From: JAHBNG01 sp039028975
Lineage (GTDB): Bacteria > Chloroflexota > Anaerolineae > Caldilineales > Caldilineaceae
Assembly (NCBI GenBank): GCA_039028975.1
Contig: JBCCHB010000022.1
Coordinates: 62,001-126,000, forward strand
Direction: 5' to 3'
Length of the DNA: 64,000 bases
A model generated the notes under the pieces. The model was not told the origin of the DNA, ran no database searches, and saw nothing but the letters and a program-made list of their open reading frames with translations. The number at the start of each line of letters is the position of its first letter. Positions within the stretch are counted from its first letter, which is position 1. Position numbers and translations under genes: made by a program. Below are positions 27,365 to 35,692 of the stretch, piece by piece.

Positions 27365-27486
27365 GCCCCAAAATCAATATCTCAGAAAATTCATATAGTT
27401 TGGGCCAGCGACTAGAGAACACTGATTCAACTTGGCTTGTGCATAAAGCTAGGGGATTTATTCTGACAAACGGGAAAAATGTCACT

Positions 27487-28155
27487 CTACAGAAGGTTGA
27501 TCGTCTCTAGTGGAGGGAGTGGCGAGGCATTAGATGCGGAAATAGAGTGCAATCGTTCCAAGACCGCCAGGCGCGCTCGGTCGGCTGCCTGCATATCTCC
27601 ATAGAGCTGCATGGCCCAGTTTGCACCAAGAAATAGCGAATTCAGTTCAAAAGCAAGTTGTGGCCCATTGACGTCAGCCATCAGTTGACCCTGCTCTTGA
27701 GCTTTCTGAAAGGCAACTTCCAGGAAATCCAACCACTCTCGCATATCAGTAGCAACCAGATCACGTACAGGGCCAGGGCGACTATCAAATTCAGCCGAAG
27801 CGGCAAAGTAAAAACAGCCGCCCTTAAAAACACCCCGTTCAATATACGACATCCAAGCATTGCATAATGCCCAAATCCGTGCGAGTCCACGGGGTGCTTG
27901 TAACGCTGGCCTAATTACTTCCTGGATGAAGATCTCTCGCGCCGCAGCCAACGTGGCTAGCTGCAACCCCTCTTTAGATCCAAAGTGCCCAAAGAGGCCA
28001 CTCTTGCTCATTCCCAATGTTGTGGCCAGCCGACCAATGGTCAGCCCCTCTAATCCCTCCACCGATGCGATATCGACCGCCGCCCCTAAGATCCGATTAC
28101 GAGTCTCCTGACCTTTTTGAGCAGCGGTAGCGATTCCATCCTGTACCATGATCAT
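27487..28155 (-). CDS. TetR/AcrR-family transcriptional regulator
   Basis: The 222-residue protein has a TetR N-terminal helix-turn-helix (TRNRILGAAVDIASVEGLEG, then LTIGRLATTLGMSKSGLFGHFGSK) and a helical ligand domain of the type seen in YtfA/TetR_C_16-like regulators (ERGVFKGGCFYFAASAEFDSRPGPVRD). Two ATG codons (28155 and 28149) are near-equivalent starts. It lies directly upstream of an alpha/beta hydrolase gene; identical operator cores in both promoters indicate autoregulation plus control of the hydrolase. Ligand unknown. Confidence 0.92.
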   Translation of the reverse strand: MIMVQDGIATAAQKGQETRNRILGAAVDIASVEGLEGLTIGRLATTLGMSKSGLFGHFGSKEGLQLATLAAAREIFIQEVIRPALQAPRGLARIWALCNAWMSYIERGVFKGGCFYFAASAEFDSRPGPVRDLVATDMREWLDFLEVAFQKAQEQGQLMADVNGPQLAFELNSLFLGANWAMQLYGDMQAADRARLAVLERLHSISASNASPLPPLETINLL

Positions 28156-28217
28156 ATCCCTTTACATACAGATGGCCAGAGATGTTCCGTTCTGCATTCT
28201 CGGAAGTATCCAAAGTT

Positions 28218-28259
28218 GATTGGATAAGAGTCGAGACAAGACTTTTCTGGCGAAGTATA
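28218..28259 (-). repeat. dispersed repeat B, partial copy (left half, reverse)
   Basis: Its reverse complement reads TATACTTCGCCAGAAAAGTC and on to CCAATC, matching the left arms of the full copies at 5354-5448 and 31377-31461. Its outer end TATACT coincides with the -10 of the tetR promoter. Confidence 0.7.
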
Positions 28260-28282
28260 CGTACGAACGTTCAGTTAGTGCA
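28254..28282 (-). promoter_or_regulatory. tetR promoter with TetR operator in the spacer
   Basis: On the minus strand a weak -35 TGCACT (28277-28282), a 17-bp spacer and -10 TATACT (28254-28259) are seen. The spacer holds AACTGAACGTTCGTAC, which equals the operator in the hydrolase promoter at 15 of 16 positions. The leader to the tetR start is about 95 nt. Confidence 0.65.
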
Positions 28283-28462
28283 TTGCTCATCATAAAGGAT
28301 TCCTGTATTCAAGACAAGTGCTGTTCACCATCAGGCATGTTGGCCACGGTTTCGGTTTGACTAGCTATGCATAGAATACAACATCCCAGCTATATCATGC
28401 TGCTGGGAGAAGGTTTGCCGCAGTGGTATAATCAGAGGTACCCATTCACCTCCCCCGTAGGC

Positions 28463-28501
28463 TGAGCTTGTCGAAGGGGAAACCCGGCTTCGACAAGCTC
28501 A
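28463..28501. repeat. 14-bp perfect inverted repeat (repeat F)
   Basis: TGAGCTTGTCGAAG (28463-28476) and its exact complement (28488-28501) flank an 11-nt loop. This TGAGCTTGTCGAAG hairpin is a widespread type of intergenic repeat in bacterial genomes. It lies directly at the broken 5' end of the acetyltransferase remnant. Confidence 0.75.
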
Positions 28502-28507
28502 GGGGAC

Positions 28508-28756
28508 GTGAACGGTTACAATCAGAGCGCACGTCCCTATGGGCTCGTCGAAAACGTGGTTACTCATCCTTACTTTCGCAAACAAGGCATTGGAAGAGGT
28601 ATTCTGCGCCATGCATTAGATGCGGCCTGGAATACGCATTGTTATAAAGTCACGCTGCTCACCGGATCGAAAAGCGATGCAACCCTTCGATTTTATGAAG
28701 ATGCTGGATTTCAAAAGGATATCAAGACAGGTTTTATTGCCTACCGTGAATCGTAA
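28508..28756 (+). pseudogene. GNAT acetyltransferase remnant (C-terminal half)
   Basis: The 82-codon frame keeps the acetyl-CoA-binding half of a GNAT fold: ENVVTHPYFRKQGIGRGILR (motif A, Q/RxxGxG/A) and SDATLRFYEDAGFQKD (motif B). The N-terminal half is missing and is replaced by hairpin repeat F and unrelated DNA. Full GNAT enzymes are about 140 residues or longer. It is most likely a truncated, non-functional gene; a short start at GTG/ATG with no ribosome-binding site supports this. Confidence 0.7.
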
Positions 28757-28816
28757 ATGCCTCTTATTAATTCACGAAGTACATAAGTGGGTGTACTCGT
28801 CAACGGTTGCGGTCTA

Positions 28817-28855
28817 CTATACTCAGCTCCGGTTTTCAAAGCGACCGCAGTATAA
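28817..28855 (+). repeat. dispersed repeat A, copy 2 (short form)
   Basis: It begins TATACTCAGCTCCGG and ends GCGACCGCAGTATAA, with the repeat's terminal inverted TATAC/GTATA. It sits just upstream of the aldo/keto reductase gene. Confidence 0.8.
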
Positions 28856-28882
28856 TACTTCAAAAATTCAAGAAGGAACCAA

Positions 28883-29860
28883 ATGGGCTTTTCCGACTCT
28901 CGTTACGACAACATAGAATACCGTCGCTGCGGACGCAGCGGCTTGAAGTTGCCCGTCATCTCCCTGGGCTGCTGGCAGAACTTTACTGATGTGGAGACAA
29001 CCCGTACCCTGCTTCGTCGTGCCTTTGACTTGGGCATTACCCACTTTGATTTGGCCAACAACTATGGGCCGCCTCCAGGTATTGCAGAAGAGAATGTAGG
29101 TAGAGTACTCAAAGAAGATTTCGCCAACCACCGCGACGAGCTACTCATCTCGACCAAGGCCGGATATGGCATGTGGCCTGGACCCTATGGTGATTTTGGC
29201 TCTAAGAAGTATCTAGTTGCCAGCCTGGATCAGTCACTGAAGCGGCTTGGGTTGGAGTACGTAGATATCTTTTACCACCATCGTCCCGACCTAGAGACGC
29301 CCCTAGAAGAGACGATGGGTGCCCTAGATCTGATCGTGCGTCAGGGCAAAGCTCTCTACGCGGGGGTTAGCAACTATGGTGCAGCCAATACTTGCGAAGC
29401 GGCTCGTATACTGAATGCGTTAGGGACGCCCCTTACCATTCACCAACCCAAGTACAACATGATGCTACGAGACCGAGTCGAGGGCGAGCTACTAAATCAC
29501 GTTGAGCGGTTGGGCATTGGCATGATTGCCTTTAGCCCGTTAGAACAGGGACTGCTCACCAGCAAATACCTGAATGAAGTCCCTGATGGTTCTCGTGCTG
29601 CCAAAGGCATCAACAATCTGAAAAACCGCATTACGCCCGAATTGTTGATTAAAGTCAACGAGCTAAACGCCATTGCCAAGAAGCGTGGCCAAACGCTGGC
29701 CCAGATGGCGCTGGCATGGACGTTGCGTGACTCCCGCATGACCAGCCTTGTGATTGGTGCAAGCCGGGTTGATCAGTTAGAGGATAATGTAGCTGCATTC
29801 GATGCACCACCGTTGACCAGCCAAGAACTTGAACAGATTGATGCCCTGCTTCGGACATAG
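28883..29860 (+). CDS. aldo/keto reductase (YghZ/L-glyceraldehyde-3-phosphate-reductase-like)
   Basis: The 325-residue TIM-barrel NADPH-dependent reductase keeps the catalytic tetrad: Asp in HFDLANNYG, Tyr in NNYG, Lys in ISTKAGYG and His in FYHHRPD. The AGYGMWPGPYGDFGSKKYL insertion and ETPLEETMGAL segment resemble the YghZ branch, which reduces L-glyceraldehyde 3-phosphate and methylglyoxal. It is cytoplasmic and full length. The ATG has AAGGAA about 7 nt upstream. A kinase-like gene follows 119 bp downstream on the same strand, with a weak hairpin between them. Confidence 0.9.
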   Translation: MGFSDSRYDNIEYRRCGRSGLKLPVISLGCWQNFTDVETTRTLLRRAFDLGITHFDLANNYGPPPGIAEENVGRVLKEDFANHRDELLISTKAGYGMWPGPYGDFGSKKYLVASLDQSLKRLGLEYVDIFYHHRPDLETPLEETMGALDLIVRQGKALYAGVSNYGAANTCEAARILNALGTPLTIHQPKYNMMLRDRVEGELLNHVERLGIGMIAFSPLEQGLLTSKYLNEVPDGSRAAKGINNLKNRITPELLIKVNELNAIAKKRGQTLAQMALAWTLRDSRMTSLVIGASRVDQLEDNVAAFDAPPLTSQELEQIDALLRT

Positions 29861-29889
29861 CAGGGTATCTTCTCAAAAATGGTTGGGGA

Positions 29890-29910
29890 TCATCTTCTGG
29901 AAGATTTTTT
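29890..29910 (+). terminator. weak hairpin-T run after aldo/keto reductase gene
   Basis: A short stem ATCTT/AAGAT with a CTGG loop is followed by six T residues. The stem is only about 5 bp, so termination would be partial. Confidence 0.35.
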
Positions 29911-29979
29911 ACTATGTTTTTCGAAAGTAAGTAGCAGGTGCAAATAGAGGTGTAGACTCTGTGTTTGCAAGGAGATAGC

Positions 29980-30954
29980 ATGAACTGGGACGCGTTATTT
30001 GGTAGGGGATCTGAACAGAAGCAGTTGGCTCGACACGGAATGGCCACTTTGGCTGCCTATGGGCTTGATAACGCCAAACTGCACTTTGTTTCAGATTCTG
30101 AAAATGTCATCTTCCGAGTTGACGCCACGTCTGGACCGTATGTGCTTCGCATTCACCCGCCGGAGAGCAAGGCCAAATCGACGATACTGGGTGAATTAGT
30201 ATGGCTTGACGCTCTCCGGCGCGAAACAGCAATACAGGTACCAAAGCCAGTTGCGACATCCGATGGAGGACTGATTCATGAGATCAAGTTGGACAATGAT
30301 CCTGGCCCGCGGTCCGTTGTTCTCTTTCACTGGTTGCCGGGTGAGCTGCTAGGCGACCATCTGAATACAGGGCGTGTTCAACAGATGGGCACGATCATGG
30401 CCAGGCTGCACAATCATGGAGAACAATTTGTGCTGCCCCATGGGGCCAACCGCGCGGCATGGGAGGGAAATAGCCTATCGGCTTTGCAAGCTGATTTAGA
30501 GAAAAGCCAGGACTTGTCGAAATCAGATCTGGCACTCTGCACCTCTGCCATCATGCGGTTGGAGAACGTAATGGCTGGGATAGAGACGACCCAAAATCAC
30601 GGGATGATCCATAACGATCTCCATTCCTGGAACTGCTTGCTGCACGAAGACGAAATTAGCATCATCGACTTCGACGATTGCCAAATTGGCTCTTTTGTCG
30701 AGGATATCGCGATTACGCTTAACTCGTTTGATGAGTTTCCGGAGTCAGAGTCACTCTGCGCAGCGCTGCTCAAAGGGTATGAACAGGTACGTGCCTTGCC
30801 AGCCAACTTTGAAGCAGAAGTAGAGGCGTTTATCACTTTACGCGCCTTAGGCTTAATTCGGTGGGTTTTGAGTTGGCCCACTATCAACCATCAGCCCTTT
30901 GGGCCAGACATGTTGGAAAACTCATTGCGTCGTGTCAAACAATATATTGAGTAG
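29980..30954 (+). CDS. APH-family phosphotransferase, second copy
   Basis: The 324-residue kinase-like protein has the APH catalytic loop H-N-D-L-H-S-W-N in MIHNDLHSWNCLL and the metal-binding IIDFDDCQIG. It begins at ATG 29980, with AAGGAG 5 nt upstream; the in-frame TTG at 29965 lies before that site. N-lobe pattern SENVIFRVDATSGPYVLRIH is shared with the product of 11147-12154 (SENVVFRLDT), so the two are paralogues. A small amino-alcohol or sugar-like substrate is plausible, but no partner lyase is adjacent here. Confidence 0.82.
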   Translation: MNWDALFGRGSEQKQLARHGMATLAAYGLDNAKLHFVSDSENVIFRVDATSGPYVLRIHPPESKAKSTILGELVWLDALRRETAIQVPKPVATSDGGLIHEIKLDNDPGPRSVVLFHWLPGELLGDHLNTGRVQQMGTIMARLHNHGEQFVLPHGANRAAWEGNSLSALQADLEKSQDLSKSDLALCTSAIMRLENVMAGIETTQNHGMIHNDLHSWNCLLHEDEISIIDFDDCQIGSFVEDIAITLNSFDEFPESESLCAALLKGYEQVRALPANFEAEVEAFITLRALGLIRWVLSWPTINHQPFGPDMLENSLRRVKQYIE

Positions 30955-30956
30955 CG

Positions 30957-30992
30957 ATATCGCGGTCGTTTTCAAGCGGAGCTGAATAATTA
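30957..30992 (-). repeat. dispersed repeat A, copy 3 (short form, reverse)
   Basis: The sequence GATATCGCGGTCGTTTTCAA followed by a Cs/Gs-poor end is the reverse form of repeat A. It sits between the kinase stop codon and its terminator. Confidence 0.75.
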
Positions 30993-31011
30993 TGGCTTTT
31001 TAGAGAAAAGA

Positions 31012-31038
31012 AAAAGCCGCTGGATCCCAGCGGCTTTT
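31012..31038 (+). terminator. strong rho-independent terminator
   Basis: A perfect 12-bp stem AAAAGCCGCTGG with its complement closes on a 3-nt loop and ends in TTTT; on the other strand it begins with AAAA, so it can act in both directions. It terminates the phosphotransferase gene. Confidence 0.85.
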
Positions 31039-31109
31039 CCACACCCAATCACCCAAAAGGAGAAAACTAAAAACACCCAAGAAAGGAGAAACAACAAGGA
31101 GAACACACT

Positions 31110-31190
31110 GTGGAGAAGTTAGTATGTTTCCTTGCTTTGTTTATCGCAGTGGCACTATTGGATCCTTCGCGCCTTTTTTCAAATTCTTAA
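31110..31190 (+). CDS. possible small hydrophobic peptide (26 aa)
   Basis: A GTG codon 8 nt after AAGGAG opens a 26-codon frame encoding a charged start (VEKL), a hydrophobic core CFLALFIAVALL and a polar tail. The 70 bp upstream hold two further AGGAGAA sequences (near 31060 and 31085). It lies after a strong terminator, so it would need its own promoter, which I cannot identify. It may be a chance frame. Confidence 0.25.
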   Translation: MEKLVCFLALFIAVALLDPSRLFSNS

Positions 31191-31248
31191 AATTCGTTAA
31201 AATTCGATAATTTGATGTGTTAGATGGTATACTCAACAGATGGCAACC

Positions 31249-31335
31249 TGTCATTTCGAGGCACCCAGAGGGTACCCATGACGAGAAATCTAGGTTCGTC
31301 TGGCATTAAGATCTCTCGCTTCACTCGAAATGACA
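31249..31335. repeat. dispersed repeat E, copy with both arms
   Basis: TGTCATTTCGAG (31249-31260) and its exact complement (31324-31335) flank a core with ACCCAGAGGGTACCC and AAGATCTCTCG. Single-arm relatives lie near 47054-47090, 49935-49966 and 59309-59435. Confidence 0.65.
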
Positions 31336-31376
31336 ATTATCAGTCCATAGAGAAGCAGTAGCATTCAATTTCAATA

Positions 31377-31461
31377 GATATACTTCGCCAGAAGAGTCTT
31401 GTCCAATCTGCTCTGGGAATTTCTGAAAAGGGAGGACAGAGCTTTTCTGGCCATCTATATA
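31377..31461 (+). repeat. dispersed repeat B, copy 2 (full)
   Basis: It begins GATATACTTCGCCAG and ends TTTTCTGGCCATCTATATA, matching 5354-5448 throughout except for a 10-bp internal deletion. The right edge lies 30 bp before the acetyltransferase start. Confidence 0.75.
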
Positions 31462-31491
31462 TTCAGCCCAACTGATCCAGATCAGGAACTT

Positions 31492-32211
31492 ATGCGTAAA
31501 CCATTTATCCAACATGAAAATGAACTTGAACAGCCCATTGGCTTTCCCCTAGTGGAATGGACGCCCTGCATCGCCCCACCACCAGCAGTACAGGTGGGCG
31601 ACTACTGTCGTGTTGAGCCGCTGAATCTAGATGCCCACGGCGCAGCCCTTAGCCAAGTATTCGTAGAAGAGAGTATCGATGCGGAGTGGACGTATCTGCC
31701 TTATGGTCCCTTCATCCAAAGGGATGCATGTATGAAGTGGCTTCAGCATGTAGCACCAAGTGATGATCCCCTCTTTTATGCCATTGTTGATGGGGAAAGC
31801 GGATTGGCCGTAGGAATCTGTAGCTATTTGAGGATCGAACCAAGGGTAGGTGTTATTGAGGTAGGACATATTCACTTTTCACCTTTACTACAGAAGAAGC
31901 CAGCCGCCACAGAAGCAATGTTCTTGATGATGAAGCGGGTCTTTGACGAGTTAGGCTACCGACGCTATGAGTGGAAGTGTGATGCACTCAACGCAGGTTC
32001 GCGACGGGCAGCGGAACGGCTGGGTTTTACCTTCGAGGGCATCTTCCGGCAAGCAACCATCTACAAAAAACGAAACCGAGATACGGCTTGGTTCTCGATT
32101 CTTGACAACGAGTGGCCAAGAATCAAGCAAGGGTTTGAGCGTTGGTTGGCCCCTGACAATTTTGATGAAAAACTGCAGCAGAAAGAGAGATTAGCGGATT
32201 TGATGAAATAG
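31492..32211 (+). CDS. GNAT-family N-acetyltransferase (RimJ/RimL-like)
   Basis: The 239-residue protein resembles RimJ/RimL-type acetyltransferases, with a substrate region (AEWTYLPYGPF), the sheet GICSYLRIEPRVGVIEVGHI, and the acetyl-CoA-side end KCDALNAGSRRAAERLGFTF then EGIFR. Such proteins N-acetylate proteins or small amines. ATG 31492 is preceded by CAGGAAC; a longer frame enters repeat B and is rejected. The following small gene may be in the same transcript (107-bp gap). Target unknown. Confidence 0.85.
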   Translation: MRKPFIQHENELEQPIGFPLVEWTPCIAPPPAVQVGDYCRVEPLNLDAHGAALSQVFVEESIDAEWTYLPYGPFIQRDACMKWLQHVAPSDDPLFYAIVDGESGLAVGICSYLRIEPRVGVIEVGHIHFSPLLQKKPAATEAMFLMMKRVFDELGYRRYEWKCDALNAGSRRAAERLGFTFEGIFRQATIYKKRNRDTAWFSILDNEWPRIKQGFERWLAPDNFDEKLQQKERLADLMK

Positions 32212-32318
32212 GGCGTTCCAAAAATGGCGCAGTGCGTGAACCAGTACAGATGATGGTTCTCCTGAGATAAAGTCAATTTTGGTTTGGCCTACTTTATAAC
32301 CGAAAAGGAGCCTATCTC

Positions 32319-32651
32319 ATGGCTAAATTCAATAGTGAGACAGTTGCCATTAAAGAACAATACTTATCGGCGGGAGATAAAGAAGCATCCACTGCGATTG
32401 TGATTCGTCAGAAGCTTGCAACGCAGAAAGATGAGATCAATCAGACTATTCGAGAATACCCGCGTCCCATAACAGCCTGTGATGAACAATTCAACCTTCT
32501 TTTAGAAAAGCGGGTATCCATTACCCAAGAGATCATCCGGCTAGAGCGCATTATTGGCCAGGTTGCAAGTGAAAACAATTCCTCCGATGAAGTCGATTCT
32601 GAACAGTTGAAAGCGTTTGTGGCCAGCTCTGCCTTTTTGCCACATCAGTAG
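32319..32651 (+). CDS. small hypothetical helical protein
   Basis: A 110-residue protein that I do not recognise. It is charged and predicted largely helical, with heptad-like stretches (KEASTAIVIRQKLATQKDEI and LLLEKRVSITQEIIRLERII) suggesting a coiled coil. No signal peptide or membrane segment is present. It has a good ribosome-binding site (AAAAGGAG 9 nt before ATG), so it is likely a real gene. The preceding acetyltransferase is on the same strand. Confidence 0.7.
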   Translation: MAKFNSETVAIKEQYLSAGDKEASTAIVIRQKLATQKDEINQTIREYPRPITACDEQFNLLLEKRVSITQEIIRLERIIGQVASENNSSDEVDSEQLKAFVASSAFLPHQ

Positions 32652-32931
32652 ATAGGGCCTCGCAAAGAATAGGTATCTACAGAGGAGCGGAGGCTCCACA
32701 GCTTTCTGGAAGACGGGCAGCGAAGCGGGTTTCCAGTTCAGCTTTCCAGGATGAACAGTCCCCTCTCCATTCATTTAACCACACTCATCACGGTCATTCT
32801 GGAAGATATGCATGCACGGCCTTGCACCACCGAGGATGAAGGGGAAGAGGGATTCGAAAATTTCGCAGATTTCTTATCTTTCAAATCTTCAAATCCCTGT
32901 TTCTTTCAGAGGGGTGGCGGGCGGAACTTGG

Positions 32932-35238
32932 CTACTGGTTAATAATCGGGAGATAGACATTCGCCCCAAACAATGACTCTGCTGGAGACATATCCGACAC
33001 GCCCCAGTCTGTGTTTTGTACAACTGAAGCATCCACATCGTCAGGTAGGCCAAGCGCTAGTATCCGTTGCCGTTGGCTTTGGTAAAGAGACCGGACGTGG
33101 GCAGCGGTTAATGGCTCGCAGTAGATAGCCAAAGAATGGTAGGTTCCTAACCAAGGCCGATCACCAGTTGCTTCATTGGCTAACAATAGCGGGAATGTGT
33201 TTTTCCAGTTGCTAAATTGTCCTTCCATAGTTCCCGCAGCTACTTCTTCACCATTTACGTATAGCCGAGCCTCACCGAGATGATTTCGACTGTAGGAAAG
33301 ATGAGTCTGCTGGGACACCACAGCTCCTATCGACGAGATCAGCGCCGGCTCACCGTTATTATCGGTGCGACTCGTTCGTAAACGCATATTGTAAACATCG
33401 GAAGGCGCATTCCCCCAACGTCCTTGCCCCAGGGTAAAGTTTCGATTTTCAGGGTCGTTAGAGAACGAGACAATTCGTGCCGGACCATCCTGGCTACTAT
33501 TAGCAGGTGTAATCCAGGCATCGATGGATAGGGCATTGGTAGAACGACAGGCGTTGAACATTCTTGATGTCGAGCCCTGGCTGCGGATCACAACTGGATT
33601 GACAATCGTGAGTCCGCTCCTCGACCAGCGTACAGCTGATGAATCCTGTATGGTTAGGTCAATACGATTGCCATGATTTGAAACATCGTGGACTATTCTA
33701 CCTCCCCCTTCATTAAAGTGAAAGAGGACTTCAGGTTCAGGTACTGTACTGCTCCCTGGAACAGCCGTTGGAGTTGGTCCGACGGCAATGGGTGTTGGGG
33801 TTGGTACCAGAGATGAATCAGGCTGGTTCAAATACTCGTAGGGGCCAGCACCCAATGCAACGGCAGGAGAATTCGCAGTAGGCATAAACCACTCTATATC
33901 AACCTCTCCTGGCCGGAGCGGCTGGTTGGGGGAGGTTAGACTTGGCGCACCGATCTGGTCGCCTGAACCACTATACCCACCCAAGGGCGTTGATGACCAT
34001 AGATTGTTCGATACATTTACTTCGGTATGATTTGGAATGTATGCAGCACGGCCATTATCCTGAAGAGCGATATTTTGCTTAATGACAATATTTTTTAGCG
34101 TTGCTCTTCCACTGACGGCAATACCAGTTGCAAACGAATCCGTATTCCTCCTGGCATGAACTACTGTGTTGTGGGTAATTTCGACATCTCGGGTCAGAAC
34201 ATCCGTCCCTGCATTACCCCAAATAGCAATTCCTTGGCTACACCCCGTTACGACATTGTTCCGTATTTTTATGCGAGCAGTTAATAATGAGTTGGGAAAA
34301 TAGCTTTCGTTATTGACAACAATGCAGCTGCTTGGGTTGTTACCTCGGCGAAATGCCTGGGCGTTGGTATGGTAAATTAGATTTCTCTGGAGGGTCACAT
34401 CTTGAGAGCGATGGAGATAGGCCTGGAGTGCATAATTATCATAAATGATATTGTCTTCGATTACAATGTTCGTAGAATCTCGTCCGGCAGCAATGCCTTC
34501 TCCCCAACTTTCGTAGATTTTGCTTCGACGGACAGTCACATGGTCTGAACCAACCATATTGACGACGACTGGCCAATTTAGCTCTGATGCCCGTCGTGAA
34601 TGGGTAGCAAAGTTTGCCCCATGAGAGACATCGCAGTTCTGAACTGTAACATAGGAGGATCTCAACACATGGATGGCTGCGCTGCGTATGTCTCTTACTA
34701 TACATTCATCAATCAACACATTACTAGTTCGCGAGCCACTAGGTGATTTGACGCCAATACCCCGACCGTAAGAGCGAATCACCTTAAAGCCCCGGAACTC
34801 TACATGGCTACCCTCGATTGAAACCAATGGTTTGTAAACAAAACAGTGTCCTGGGGCTACATTACTGCATCCATCAGGAGGACCTCCTGGTAGCGTATAC
34901 TCACCATCAATGACGGGCGTTTCTCCTGGGTAGGCAAGCAGGCGTAGCGGTCGATTTGCCGTTCCTGACGTGGCTACCCGAACTTCCTCGTGGTACGTGC
35001 CAGCGCGCACATAGATGGTATCACCAGCCTGAGCCAAATAAACCGCTTTCTGAATGGTCTTCAAAGGTTGGGCTTCGCTTCCACTTCGTCCATCATTGCC
35101 ATTGGGGGCAACATAGTAGGTCCGCCCCTCTGCTCCATAGGCAGCCTGGCTCTGCACAAATATTGTGAAGAGCAATCCTGCCAACAGGAAGTACAGTAAC
35201 CGATTCTGACTAAAAAACTCTCTCGTTCGAACTATCAT
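32932..35238 (-). CDS. secreted right-handed beta-helix protein with LamG-like domain
   Basis: The 768-residue protein has a signal peptide (1 to about 35, ending AAYGA), then YYVAPNGNDGRSGSEAQPLK, the N-terminal hallmark of DUF1565/parallel beta-helix proteins. Residues about 60-400 contain repeated NV(V/L)IxxN-type coils typical of polysaccharide lyases and related carbohydrate-active proteins. A Pro/Thr-rich linker (about 465-490) joins a concanavalin/LamG-like domain (about 500-715). The C-terminus is VYLPIINQ, the YLP-type end. It is probably cell-surface or extracellular and binds or cleaves polysaccharide. No catalytic triad can be assigned with confidence. Confidence 0.85.
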   Translation of the reverse strand: MIVRTREFFSQNRLLYFLLAGLLFTIFVQSQAAYGAEGRTYYVAPNGNDGRSGSEAQPLKTIQKAVYLAQAGDTIYVRAGTYHEEVRVATSGTANRPLRLLAYPGETPVIDGEYTLPGGPPDGCSNVAPGHCFVYKPLVSIEGSHVEFRGFKVIRSYGRGIGVKSPSGSRTSNVLIDECIVRDIRSAAIHVLRSSYVTVQNCDVSHGANFATHSRRASELNWPVVVNMVGSDHVTVRRSKIYESWGEGIAAGRDSTNIVIEDNIIYDNYALQAYLHRSQDVTLQRNLIYHTNAQAFRRGNNPSSCIVVNNESYFPNSLLTARIKIRNNVVTGCSQGIAIWGNAGTDVLTRDVEITHNTVVHARRNTDSFATGIAVSGRATLKNIVIKQNIALQDNGRAAYIPNHTEVNVSNNLWSSTPLGGYSGSGDQIGAPSLTSPNQPLRPGEVDIEWFMPTANSPAVALGAGPYEYLNQPDSSLVPTPTPIAVGPTPTAVPGSSTVPEPEVLFHFNEGGGRIVHDVSNHGNRIDLTIQDSSAVRWSRSGLTIVNPVVIRSQGSTSRMFNACRSTNALSIDAWITPANSSQDGPARIVSFSNDPENRNFTLGQGRWGNAPSDVYNMRLRTSRTDNNGEPALISSIGAVVSQQTHLSYSRNHLGEARLYVNGEEVAAGTMEGQFSNWKNTFPLLLANEATGDRPWLGTYHSLAIYCEPLTAAHVRSLYQSQRQRILALGLPDDVDASVVQNTDWGVSDMSPAESLFGANVYLPIINQ

Positions 35239-35515
35239 GGTTTTCCCTTCATTCTGATAGATGGAAACAGGTCAGTAGTACACGGGATCATCAAAATTAT
35301 GAGATGGCGCAGAAGTTAATGTCTAACGCCTGTTTCCAAAACAGTACACAAAATTTAACAAACTCTTTTTCGCTTTTTCATACCTCACCATTGACACGAA
35401 CCATCCAGTGCGCCCATGGACATCATACATAAAGCACTATTATTATATATGATATGACATCACTGGGGCTGGTCCAGTTTTATTTGTTTCTCTCCGGTAG
35501 CCTTTCTCTGGCTAC

Positions 35516-35535
35516 AAACTAAACTAAACTAAACT
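35516..35535 (+). repeat. tandem AAACT pentamer (4 copies)
   Basis: Four perfect AAACT units follow one another in gene-free DNA, upstream of the beta-helix gene. Short run, possibly slippage-prone. Confidence 0.8.
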
Positions 35536-35605
35536 AGGACCCAACGTTAGGCAGGATAAATGGACAGCACAAATAATAAGTTGTACACAAGGAACTACTT
35601 ACTAC

Positions 35606-35692
35606 TATAGTGAGCTCTGTTTGAAAACAGTAGTTCGTCTTCTCTGGTAGAAGCCATAGGAAACTACCGTTTTCAACACAACCGCACTTTAG
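35606..35692 (+). repeat. dispersed repeat A, long form
   Basis: This 87-bp copy opens TATAGTGAGCTCTGTTTGAA and ends ACCGCACTTTAG. Internally GAAAACAGTAGTT pairs with AACTACCGTTTTC (12 of 13), so it can fold into a hairpin. The short copies look like internal deletions of this form. Confidence 0.75.

Larger units (their letters stand above)
30955..31491. other. repeat-rich intergenic region
   Basis: From left to right it holds repeat A, a strong terminator, a Shine-Dalgarno-rich leader with a possible 26-codon frame, a repeat E hairpin and a full repeat B. Nothing else recognisable is present. The long frame running through repeat B into the acetyltransferase gene is an artefact; the acetyltransferase starts at 31492. 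Confidence 0.6.

Noticed and set aside
31399..31491. An N-terminal extension of the GNAT protein
   Set aside because: The extra codons are translated from repeat B; ATG 31492 has a good ribosome-binding site.
32751..32942. A 63-codon plus-strand frame before the beta-helix gene
   Set aside because: No ribosome-binding site and low-complexity intergenic composition. It contains fragments similar to other repeat DNA (AATTTCGCAGATTTCTTATC).
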